From Candidatus Zixiibacteriota bacterium (lineage in GTDB: Bacteria; Zixibacteria; MSB-5A5; WJJR01), in NCBI GenBank assembly GCA_020058315.1, contig JAGVEK010000371.1, positions 1-5,501 of the forward strand: a stretch of 5,501 bases of DNA. Reading direction: 5' to 3'. Below, in pieces: positions 1 through 5,501 of the stretch. The number at the start of each line of letters is the position of its first letter. Position 1 is the first letter of the stretch. The translations under genes and the position numbers were made by a program. Below the pieces are notes generated by a model. That model did not search any database. It saw nothing but the letters and a program-made list of their open reading frames with translations, and had not been told where the DNA came from.

Positions 1-800
1 ATGGCACCTACGAAGAATACATCCGTCTGAAGTTCCGGCTGCTCGAAAACCAGACCCCCGCCGATGCGGCCATCCTCAACGCCGACGACGCCACGCTTGT
101 TGCGTGGGACAAAGAACATCCAAGCGGCCGGGCGCGCCGCTGGTGGTTCTCGGCCAAAGGCCCTGTCGCTCCCGGTGTGTGGCTCGCGAGCGATCACCTG
201 GAGTTTGACACTGGGAAGTCGGCTGGCGCAATCCCCGGTTCCGATAAACTGATCCCGCCGGGTGAGCACAATCGCATGAATGCGGCGGCGGCTGTGGCCG
301 TGGCTCTGGCTGATGGCTTGACTCCGGCAGAAATCGCCCTGGGGCTGAGCTCGTTTCCCGGTGTGGAACACCGGCTTGAGTACGTGACCGAGGTCAACAA
401 CATCGCATTCATCAACGATTCCAAGGCCACCAATCCCGATGCCGTGGCCAAGGCGATCATCTCATTCGACCGGCCCCTCGTGGTCCTGATGGGAGGACTC
501 GACAAGGGCACCGACTTCGGAGTGCTCGCACCCGAGCTGAAAAGACGGGCCCGCGCTCTTGTGTTCACCGGCCGCGCCGCCCCGAAGCTCGAGGTCGAAT
601 TGGGTACTGAGATTCCGTACCGCACCGCCGCACGTTTCGATGATGCATTCGCCGCCGCGACCGAGATTGCCCAGCCGGGAGACGTCATTCTCCTGTCACC
701 TGGTTGTGCCAGCTTCGATCAGTTTGATAATTACGAGCACCGCGGGCGTGTATTCAAGAAACTCGCTCTCGACTTCGCCAGGGAGGCAGCGGCAACCTGA
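1..800 (+). CDS. murD: UDP-N-acetylmuramoyl-L-alanine--D-glutamate ligase, 3' part (start outside window)
   Basis: Cytoplasmic ATP-dependent Mur ligase that adds D-Glu to UDP-MurNAc-L-Ala. The frame is already open at base 3 and gives 265 residues to the TGA at 798-800. About 190 N-terminal residues (UDP-binding domain and P-loop) lie upstream, judging by alignment to E. coli MurD. Visible landmarks, in window residues: K10 in YIRLK, matching the carbamylated lysine of the family; LNADD near 28; GEHNRMN at 87-93, the hinge before the C-terminal domain; NDSKATN at 138-144, containing the Asp/Lys/Thr ligand residues; GGLDKG near 164-169, with the Lys that contacts D-Glu; and SPGCASFDQF near 232-241 followed by NYEHRG, the C-terminal D-Glu site. 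The C-terminus falls at the normal family position. The stop overlaps the ftsW start by one base. A GTG at 177 opens the longest in-frame candidate start inside the window, but it lies within the conserved fold and is not a real start. Identification is very secure. Confidence 0.97.
   Translation, partial: GTYEEYIRLKFRLLENQTPADAAILNADDATLVAWDKEHPSGRARRWWFSAKGPVAPGVWLASDHLEFDTGKSAGAIPGSDKLIPPGEHNRMNAAAAVAVALADGLTPAEIALGLSSFPGVEHRLEYVTEVNNIAFINDSKATNPDAVAKAIISFDRPLVVLMGGLDKGTDFGVLAPELKRRARALVFTGRAAPKLEVELGTEIPYRTAARFDDAFAAATEIAQPGDVILLSPGCASFDQFDNYEHRGRVFKKLALDFAREAAAT
780..786 (+). promoter_or_regulatory. Probable ribosome binding site for ftsW, inside the 3' end of murD
   Basis: The sequence AGGGAGG is a strong Shine-Dalgarno match lying 13 bases before the ATG at 800. 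The spacing is somewhat long, but this site and the TGATG stop/start overlap support the 800 start over the internal ATG at 881, which has no comparable motif. It is part of the murD coding sequence, so its role as a ribosome site is inferred. Confidence 0.5.
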
Positions 801-1960
801 TGTCATCCACATCCGCCACATGGCTTTCTCCCTTCGGCGTGACCGATGAGCCGTCGTCCGCCTCCAGTTGTCAGGCGCCGATGCCCAAGGCCGATCGGTG
901 GATCTGGACGGCGGCCATGGCCCTGATGGCACTGGGTACGGTGATGGTGCTGTCGTCTTCGGTGATGCTGGCCGAGAAACGTTATGACGCCCCCGGTTTC
1001 TTCTGGAAGCGCCAGTTGATTTGGTGGGGACTGGCGACTCTCCTCATGTTGGGATTCTCGCGCTTCGATTACCGCCGCCTGAAAAAATTTGCCCCGCCGC
1101 TCCTGCTGGTCGGTCTGATCAGTCTGGTTGCGGTACTGTTTGCGCCACCGGTCAACAATGCCCATCGCTGGATCCCATTAGGCTGGTTCAACCTCCAGCC
1201 TTTCGAGGCATTCCGGCTCGCCATGATCGTCTACACCGCAGCCTTCCTGGCCAAAAGGGGCGAGGAGATTGTCGATCTTCGCCAGTGGCTCCCATTGGTG
1301 GTTGTGCTGGTGATCGCCAGCGGCCTCCTGATTCTCGAGCCAGAATTCTCGGGCGTGCTCACGACTTGGGCGATCATAGGTATCATGCTCATTGCAGCAG
1401 GCGCCCGCTGGCGGCATCTGTTGCCCGCAGTCGTTATCGCCGGACTTGCCGCGGTGATTCTCGTTTTTGGCTTTGGATACAAGAGGGCGCGCGTCGACGA
1501 TTGGAAAAACGGACTGACCAGCACCGGCGGCTCCTATCAGGTGCAACAGAGCAAGATCGCCCTTGGCTCCGGCGGATTGTTGGGCAAGGGGCTGGGTAAT
1601 GGCCGTTCAAAAATGCTCTACCTTCCCGAGCCGCACACAGACTTCATCCTCGCCTCAGTTGGCGAGGAACTCGGGTTGGTGGGCATGACCGGAGTCTTGC
1701 TCGCGTTTGCCGTACTGGTATTTCGCGGATGGAAGGTGGCATCGCGTGCCCCCGATCGCTTTGGCTATCTGTTGGTCATGGGTCTTGGCGGGTCGCTCCT
1801 GGTGAATGCGGGACTCAATGCGGCGGTGGTGACTGGTCTGTCGCCGGCCACCGGTCTGCCGTTGCCCTTCGTGAGCTATGGAGGATCATCGCTCCTCTGC
1901 ACGGCGGTTGCATGGGGGATCGTGTTAAACGTGTCTCGATTCCGGACGGCGTCATGGTAG
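800..1960 (+). CDS. ftsW: FtsW, septal SEDS-family peptidoglycan glycosyltransferase
   Basis: Polytopic inner-membrane enzyme that polymerises lipid II into septal glycan strands together with a class B PBP. The 386-residue protein shows about ten hydrophobic segments: roughly 33-56, 72-87, 98-116, 138-152, 163-180, 184-202, 206-226, 287-309, 321-345 and 358-378. The long extracytoplasmic loop lies between segments 7 and 8. SEDS hallmarks are RWIPLG (123-128), the QPFE variant of QPSE (133-136), LPEPHTDFI (275-283, where D281 matches the Asp regarded as essential), GEELGLVG (288-295) and TGLPLPFVSYGGSS (351-364). The protein stops soon after the last membrane segment. About 30 polar residues precede the first one. 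M28 (base 881) is an alternative start, but the murD overlap favours 800. RodA and SpoVE are close paralogues; position between murD and murG decides for FtsW. Q-P-F-E in place of Q-P-S/A-E, and EPEF where EPD is usual, are mild departures. Confidence 0.95.
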   Translation: MSSTSATWLSPFGVTDEPSSASSCQAPMPKADRWIWTAAMALMALGTVMVLSSSVMLAEKRYDAPGFFWKRQLIWWGLATLLMLGFSRFDYRRLKKFAPPLLLVGLISLVAVLFAPPVNNAHRWIPLGWFNLQPFEAFRLAMIVYTAAFLAKRGEEIVDLRQWLPLVVVLVIASGLLILEPEFSGVLTTWAIIGIMLIAAGARWRHLLPAVVIAGLAAVILVFGFGYKRARVDDWKNGLTSTGGSYQVQQSKIALGSGGLLGKGLGNGRSKMLYLPEPHTDFILASVGEELGLVGMTGVLLAFAVLVFRGWKVASRAPDRFGYLLVMGLGGSLLVNAGLNAAVVTGLSPATGLPLPFVSYGGSSLLCTAVAWGIVLNVSRFRTASW

Positions 1961-1967
1961 GGGCCGA

Positions 1968-3074
1968 ATGCGTGTCCTGATGGCCGCGGGTGGCACCGGC
2001 GGGCATCTGATCCCGGCCGTGCGGATTGCCGAGGCCATCAAACGGCAGAAGAACGACGCGGAATTTCTTTTTGTCGGCGGTGACCGGGGATTGGAAGCAA
2101 AAATAGTGGCAGAACGTGGCTATCACTATGTGGGACTCCCTGCGCGAGGCTTTCTGCGCAGCAGGATCTGGCGCAATGTCGGAGCGATGTGGGATAACCT
2201 CCGCGCCAATCGCCTGGCACGGCAAACCGTGAGCGGCTTCGCCCCTGATGTCGCCGTTGGTTGCGGCGGCTACGCCTCGTACTTCCCCATTCGGGCCGCC
2301 CGCTCCTTGAAGATTCCCTATATACTGCAGGAGCAAAACCGGCTCCCCGGACTCGCGACGCGCTGGCTGTCCGCCCGCGCCGAATCCGTGTTCATTGCCT
2401 TTGAGCAAACCCGTGCTCGTCTCCCGCATTCGCGCACTGTGGACCTGGTTGGCAACCCGGTTGATCCCCGGCTGGCGACTCTCACGCGCACCCTCGCCCG
2501 CAAGCAGTGGGGACTGGCCCAAGGGGAGAGGGTCATTGTTGTCACCGGCGGGTCCGGAGGCGCGCGTTCGATCAATCAAAACATCGTATCGGCGCTCAAG
2601 AATCCATGTTCCCACCCGCCAGTCACCGTTCTTTGGCAAACGGGCAGACATGGCGTCGAATGGGATCGTCGCCCCGCCCCAGGCTGGGTCGTGCGCGACT
2701 TCGAGTTCACCGATGCCATGACCGAGGCTTTCGTGGCCGCTGATCTCATCGTAGCGCGCGCCGGAGCGCTGACGATCTCTGAGATCGCCGCCGCGGGACG
2801 CCCGGCCATTTTGGTCCCGTTTCCCTACGCCACGGCCGATCACCAGACCCACAACGCCCGCGTTCTCGTCGAAGCCGGTGGGGCATTCATGTACGACGAC
2901 AATCAGCTTCCCGCCGTTTCGCTCCTCGACATCGCCGTCAGTCTTCTCCGCGACAACGAGCAACTGGAGAAGATGGGCCGCGCCAGTCGCGCACTCGGCC
3001 GGCCTGATGCGGCAGATCGTATCGCAACGCACGTCATTTCTCTTGCCGAAAGGACCGTTCTTGGGGACAATTAG
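1968..3074 (+). CDS. murG: MurG, undecaprenyl-PP-MurNAc-pentapeptide GlcNAc transferase
   Basis: Peripheral inner-membrane GT-B glycosyltransferase that moves GlcNAc from UDP-GlcNAc onto lipid I, making lipid II. At 368 residues it has normal family length. N-terminal acceptor domain: GGTGGH (8-13), GCGGYASYFP (98-107) and QEQNRLPGLATR (121-132), the last being the family HEQN motif with Gln for His. Then come GNPVDPR (162-168), GGSGGARSIN (194-203) and WQTG (223-226). The C-terminal donor domain has ARAGALTISEIAAAG (263-277) and PFPYATADHQTHNA (284-297), which form the UDP-GlcNAc pocket. It starts 7 bases after ftsW; GTAGGGG just upstream, overlapping the ftsW stop, may serve as a weak ribosome site. 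It ends 4 bases before murC. The gene uses no TTA, TCA or CTA codons, which leaves a long meaningless open frame on the opposite strand. Identification is secure. Confidence 0.97.
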   Translation: MRVLMAAGGTGGHLIPAVRIAEAIKRQKNDAEFLFVGGDRGLEAKIVAERGYHYVGLPARGFLRSRIWRNVGAMWDNLRANRLARQTVSGFAPDVAVGCGGYASYFPIRAARSLKIPYILQEQNRLPGLATRWLSARAESVFIAFEQTRARLPHSRTVDLVGNPVDPRLATLTRTLARKQWGLAQGERVIVVTGGSGGARSINQNIVSALKNPCSHPPVTVLWQTGRHGVEWDRRPAPGWVVRDFEFTDAMTEAFVAADLIVARAGALTISEIAAAGRPAILVPFPYATADHQTHNARVLVEAGGAFMYDDNQLPAVSLLDIAVSLLRDNEQLEKMGRASRALGRPDAADRIATHVISLAERTVLGDN

Positions 3075-3078
3075 CCAC

Positions 3079-4476
3079 ATGTGGGCGCGACGCGTCAAAC
3101 GGCTCCACTTTGTCGGCATCGGTGGCGCCGGTATGTCCGGAATGGCCGAAGTCCTCAGTGCGATGGGTTTCATCATCACCGGTTCCGATCTTGCCGACTC
3201 AGAGACAATCGACCATCTCAAGCATATTGGCATCCCAGTCCAACTCAGTCACGACGCCGCACACATCACTGGTGCCGATGTCGTCGTGATATCCTCCGCC
3301 GTCATAGCGGACAATCCCGAAGTGCAGGCGGCCCTGCGCACCGGTGTCCCCGTAATTCGTCGTGCGGAAATGCTCGGTGAACTGATGCGTTTGAAATTCT
3401 CCATCGGCGTTGCGGGCACCCATGGCAAGACAACCACGACCTCCATGATCGGCCACATTCTTATGCACGCCGGACTCGATCCGACCGTGATCGTCGGCGG
3501 CCGTGTCATCAGCCTCGATGCCAACGCACAGGTGGGGCAGAGCCAGTATCTGGTTGCCGAAGCCGACGAATACGACCATTCCTTCCTGGCGCTGCACCCG
3601 ACAGTCGCGCTGGCGACCAATCTCGAAGAAGATCACCTCGACTGCTACTCGGGCCTGGCGGATTTGCAGGACAACTTCGTCCAGTTCTTCTCACTTGTGC
3701 CATTCTACGGTTCGGTGCTGACCAACATCGACTCACCGGCGCTCAAGGCTCTTGGCGGTCGCATCAACCGCCGCCATCGCACCTACGGCTTCTCCGACGG
3801 CGCCGATATCCGTGCCGTCAATCTGCATCTGACGCCACGGTCGAGCCGTTTCGACCTGTTCTCCGACGGCAAACGCGTCGGCGAGATCGAAGTTCTTCTG
3901 CCCGGTCGCCATAACGCCGAAAACGCTCTATCCGCTGCCGCCGCCGCTCTTGAAATCGAGATCGGTTTCGACGCAATTCGCGAAGGCCTCCGGAGCTTCA
4001 CCGGCGTCGGCCGCCGCTTCGAAATCATCGGTACGCCGGCCGGTGTCACTGTTGTCGACGACTACGGTCACCACCCGACCGAGGTCAAGGCCGCTCTGGC
4101 GGCCGGCCGCCTGTGGCTGGATGGAAAAGGGAAGCTGATCGCGATCTTCCAACCGCATCTCTTCTCACGCACGCGTGATTTCTACCGTCAGTTTGCGGAG
4201 GCACTCTCTGGTGCCGACGGCGTCATTCTGGCTCCCATCTACCCCGCGCGCGAGCAGCCTATGACCGGTGTCACATCGGCGCTCATCGCCGACGCGCTGG
4301 CAGTGCCCAAACTTCCTCTGGGAGGTCATCTCGCGAAGCAGCTTGATGATGTCGTCGACCTCGCATTAGAGAAGGCGCAGCCCGGTGATCTGATCATGAC
4401 AATCGGCGCAGGCTCCATCTACCGAATGGCGCCCAAGATCGTCTCGCGCTTGAGTTCCGTGGGGGTCCCGTTATGA
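3079..4476 (+). CDS. murC: UDP-N-acetylmuramate--L-alanine ligase
   Basis: Cytoplasmic ligase that adds L-Ala to UDP-MurNAc using ATP, the first peptide step of the stem. The 465-residue product has the three Mur ligase domains. N-terminal Rossmann-like domain: FVGIGGAGMSGMAEVL (11-26), SDLADSET and ISSAV. Central ATPase domain: P-loop GTHGKTTTTS (113-122), EADEYDHSFL (161-170), TNLEEDHLDCY (180-190) and PGRHNAENALSA (275-286). C-terminal domain: GVGRRFE (309-315), VDDYGHHPTEV (326-336), QPHLFSRTRDF (358-368), IYPAREQP (387-394) and TIGAGSI (441-447). The frame stays open upstream to an ATG at 2878, but that stretch lies inside murG and has no family similarity. The ATG at 3079, just after the murG stop, gives the normal N-terminus directly before the glycine-rich motif. 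The final Leu codon and stop (TTATGA) contain the ftsQ start. EADEYD replaces the EADESD seen in proteobacteria. Confidence 0.97.
   Translation: MWARRVKRLHFVGIGGAGMSGMAEVLSAMGFIITGSDLADSETIDHLKHIGIPVQLSHDAAHITGADVVVISSAVIADNPEVQAALRTGVPVIRRAEMLGELMRLKFSIGVAGTHGKTTTTSMIGHILMHAGLDPTVIVGGRVISLDANAQVGQSQYLVAEADEYDHSFLALHPTVALATNLEEDHLDCYSGLADLQDNFVQFFSLVPFYGSVLTNIDSPALKALGGRINRRHRTYGFSDGADIRAVNLHLTPRSSRFDLFSDGKRVGEIEVLLPGRHNAENALSAAAAALEIEIGFDAIREGLRSFTGVGRRFEIIGTPAGVTVVDDYGHHPTEVKAALAAGRLWLDGKGKLIAIFQPHLFSRTRDFYRQFAEALSGADGVILAPIYPAREQPMTGVTSALIADALAVPKLPLGGHLAKQLDDVVDLALEKAQPGDLIMTIGAGSIYRMAPKIVSRLSSVGVPL
4461..4466 (+). promoter_or_regulatory. Probable ribosome binding site for the ftsQ-like gene
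   Basis: GGGGGT lies 6 bases before the ATG at 4473, inside the last codons of murC. Spacing is good and the G-run could pair with the 16S rRNA tail, though it is not a perfect GGAGG. Together with the ATGA overlap it supports the 4473 start. Confidence 0.4.
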
Positions 4477-5501
4477 AGGCCGCGACTCTCACTCTCCCGC
4501 ATGTCGTGCGGCTGTCACCGCCCGTGCGGCGTAAACGCTGGTGGCTCTCATGGCGTCTCTGGGTGATCGCCCTCGATGCGCTCCTGCTTGCGGGCTACTT
4601 CGCGGTTCAGAAATGGCCGCTCGTGAAAATCCGGCAGGTCACAGTCGAAGGGCCGGCGATCTGGGAGTCTCGTGCACTCTCACTCGTGGCACTCCCGGCT
4701 GACTCAAATCTCTTCGCCCTTGACCTCGACAATTTGCAGACTCGCCTCCAGGCCGAGTTTGGTTCTCTCGCCGACTGCCGCGCGCAACTTCTCCTTCCAG
4801 GGAAACTCCTGATCCAGATTGCGCCGACACCGCTCACGCTCTGGACCGAGGGTGGAATGGGCGTCGGCGTCGATGGTTCACTGTTGGTGACTCCGGCGGT
4901 AGAGCGCTCGGCGCCGATCTGGCGTGCACCGCTGGGATCGTATGGTGATGCACGAATTCGGAGCAGTGAGAGCGCGGCCGGTGCCTGGTCGCAGATCTTG
5001 GAAGCCGACGGTCGCTTCACCAACGCTGTATCCGAGTGGGGATGCGATCCTGCGTCCGGCTGGACCATGGTCGGCGCCGACGGACAGACCCGGATGAATG
5101 TCGGCTGGAGCGATCTCACGCGGCGCGCAAGCTACGTATCCGCTCTGCTCGCCCGCCCCGACACGATCCTTGCAGTTCCTTGCGCCATCGACGCCCGCTT
5201 CGAGGGGCAGCTCATCGTAAGCCGTCTCGCAATGCTGGATGACTCGGCCTCAGTCGGAGATTCCGGCAAAACCGCCGCCGTACGTCCGGAGCAATCGATC
5301 GTCAAAACCACGGGAACCCCGGTGAAGCTTGCCATTGGCGCTTCCCTCGGGACAATGACCGCGTCCGCCAAGCCGAAGGTAGCGTCCCGTCCAATCCGAC
5401 CGGCCAAAGCCGCGGCGACCAATCCACAAAAGTCCACCAAGTCCATGAAGTCCACCAAGCCCACGAAGTCCACTACACACACTAAGAAACACGCTCGCAG
5501 G
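4473..5501 (+). CDS. ftsQ: FtsQ/DivIB-family division protein, 3' end outside window
   Basis: Single-pass membrane protein of the FtsQLB-type complex that regulates septal peptidoglycan synthesis. Reading from the ATG at 4473 gives 343 codons with no stop before the window ends. Layout: basic cytoplasmic leader (1-26, with RRKRWW at 19-24); one membrane segment at about 27-45; a POTRA-like domain at about 51-118, starting VKIRQVTVEG and ending LLLPGKLLIQIAPTP; and a beta domain at about 125-252 with GVGVDGSLLVTP (130-141) and a closing strand IDARFEGQLIVSRL (239-252), typical of the end of FtsQ. A disordered-looking tail follows: Ala/Thr/Lys/Pro-rich to about 319, then Lys/Ser/Thr repeats from 320. 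Codon third positions stay G/C-rich in the early tail, so it looks truly coding. Conservation is low, as usual for FtsQ; the call rests on topology, the POTRA pattern and position after murC. ftsA would be expected next. Confidence 0.87.
   Translation, partial: MKAATLTLPHVVRLSPPVRRKRWWLSWRLWVIALDALLLAGYFAVQKWPLVKIRQVTVEGPAIWESRALSLVALPADSNLFALDLDNLQTRLQAEFGSLADCRAQLLLPGKLLIQIAPTPLTLWTEGGMGVGVDGSLLVTPAVERSAPIWRAPLGSYGDARIRSSESAAGAWSQILEADGRFTNAVSEWGCDPASGWTMVGADGQTRMNVGWSDLTRRASYVSALLARPDTILAVPCAIDARFEGQLIVSRLAMLDDSASVGDSGKTAAVRPEQSIVKTTGTPVKLAIGASLGTMTASAKPKVASRPIRPAKAAATNPQKSTKSMKSTKPTKSTTHTKKHARR
5430..5474 (+). repeat. Imperfect tandem 9-base repeat (five units) in the ftsQ tail
   Basis: Five consecutive 9-base units, aagtccacc, aagtccatg, aagtccacc, aagcccacg and aagtccact, differ from one another at one to three positions. 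In frame they encode K-S-T, K-S-M, K-S-T, K-P-T and K-S-T. A partial unit (ccacaa) precedes them. The length is a multiple of three, so gain or loss of units would not shift the frame. The repeat is seen directly; any slippage behaviour is inference. Confidence 0.8.

Noticed and set aside
194..688. Minus-strand open frame of 164 codons opposite murD
   Set aside because: Low-complexity Ala/Ser-rich reading of the strand opposite a clear MurD C-terminal domain; no motif and no gene context.
881..883. Alternative ftsW start at the internal ATG (M28)
   Set aside because: It would remove the polar leader only and is possible, but it has no clear ribosome site, while the 800 start overlaps the murD stop and has AGGGAGG upstream.
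2774..2786. Perfect short inverted repeat GATCTC-T-GAGATC
   Set aside because: It encodes part of the conserved TISEIAAAG region of MurG and the loop is a single base, so coincidence within coding sequence is the best explanation; no U-run for a terminator.
2878..3078. Possible 67-residue N-terminal extension of MurC from the ATG at 2878
   Set aside because: It overlaps the conserved 3' part of murG in another frame and has no Mur ligase similarity. The ATG at 3079 gives the standard N-terminus right after the murG stop.
1815..3233. 472-codon open frame on the minus strand covering all of murG
   Set aside because: It is exactly in codon register with murG, so it stays open simply because murG uses no TTA, TCA or CTA codons. 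It shows no family motif, and the opposite strand has unmistakable conserved genes.
5132..5482. Minus-strand open frames rich in Val-Asp-Phe near the window end
   Set aside because: They are the reverse-strand reading of the Lys-Ser-Thr repeat and the FtsQ beta domain; no start signal or family motif.

Overview
The window is an interior piece of a bacterial division and cell wall (dcw) gene cluster. All genes lie on the + strand and leave almost no intergenic DNA: the 3' part of murD, then complete ftsW, murG and murC, then an ftsQ/divIB-type gene that is still open when the window ends. The junctions are very tight: a 1-base TGATG overlap (murD/ftsW), a 7-base gap (ftsW/murG), a 4-base gap (murG/murC) and a 4-base ATGA overlap (murC/ftsQ). 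This pattern implies one polycistronic transcript with translational coupling. I see no internal promoter, terminator, RNA gene, mobile element or CRISPR array, and no gene-free stretch longer than a few bases.

The genes cover consecutive steps of peptidoglycan synthesis. MurC adds L-Ala and MurD adds D-Glu to the UDP-MurNAc precursor in the cytoplasm. MurG adds GlcNAc to lipid I to make lipid II at the inner face of the membrane. FtsW polymerises lipid II at the septum, and FtsQ belongs to the FtsQLB-type complex that controls the septal synthase.

The organism is a peptidoglycan-producing bacterium of moderately high GC content. The order murD-ftsW-murG-murC-ftsQ, with no murB or ddl between murC and ftsQ, is the arrangement I associate with Bacteroidota/Chlorobiota and related (FCB-like) lineages. 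Several motif variants point the same way: QEQN in MurG, EADEYD in MurC, ASFDQF/NYE in MurD, and the ARFEGQ final strand in FtsQ. The GC-rich codon use is unlike most Bacteroidota, so a GC-rich FCB relative or candidate phylum is plausible. This placement is inference from memory of the families.

I do not see a new biological system here; it is mostly a conserved housekeeping operon. The least ordinary part is the 3' end. The FtsQ-like protein continues about 90 residues past the usual end of its beta domain, as a low-complexity Ala/Lys/Pro then Lys/Ser/Thr-rich tail. Part of that tail is encoded by an imperfect tandem 9-base repeat.
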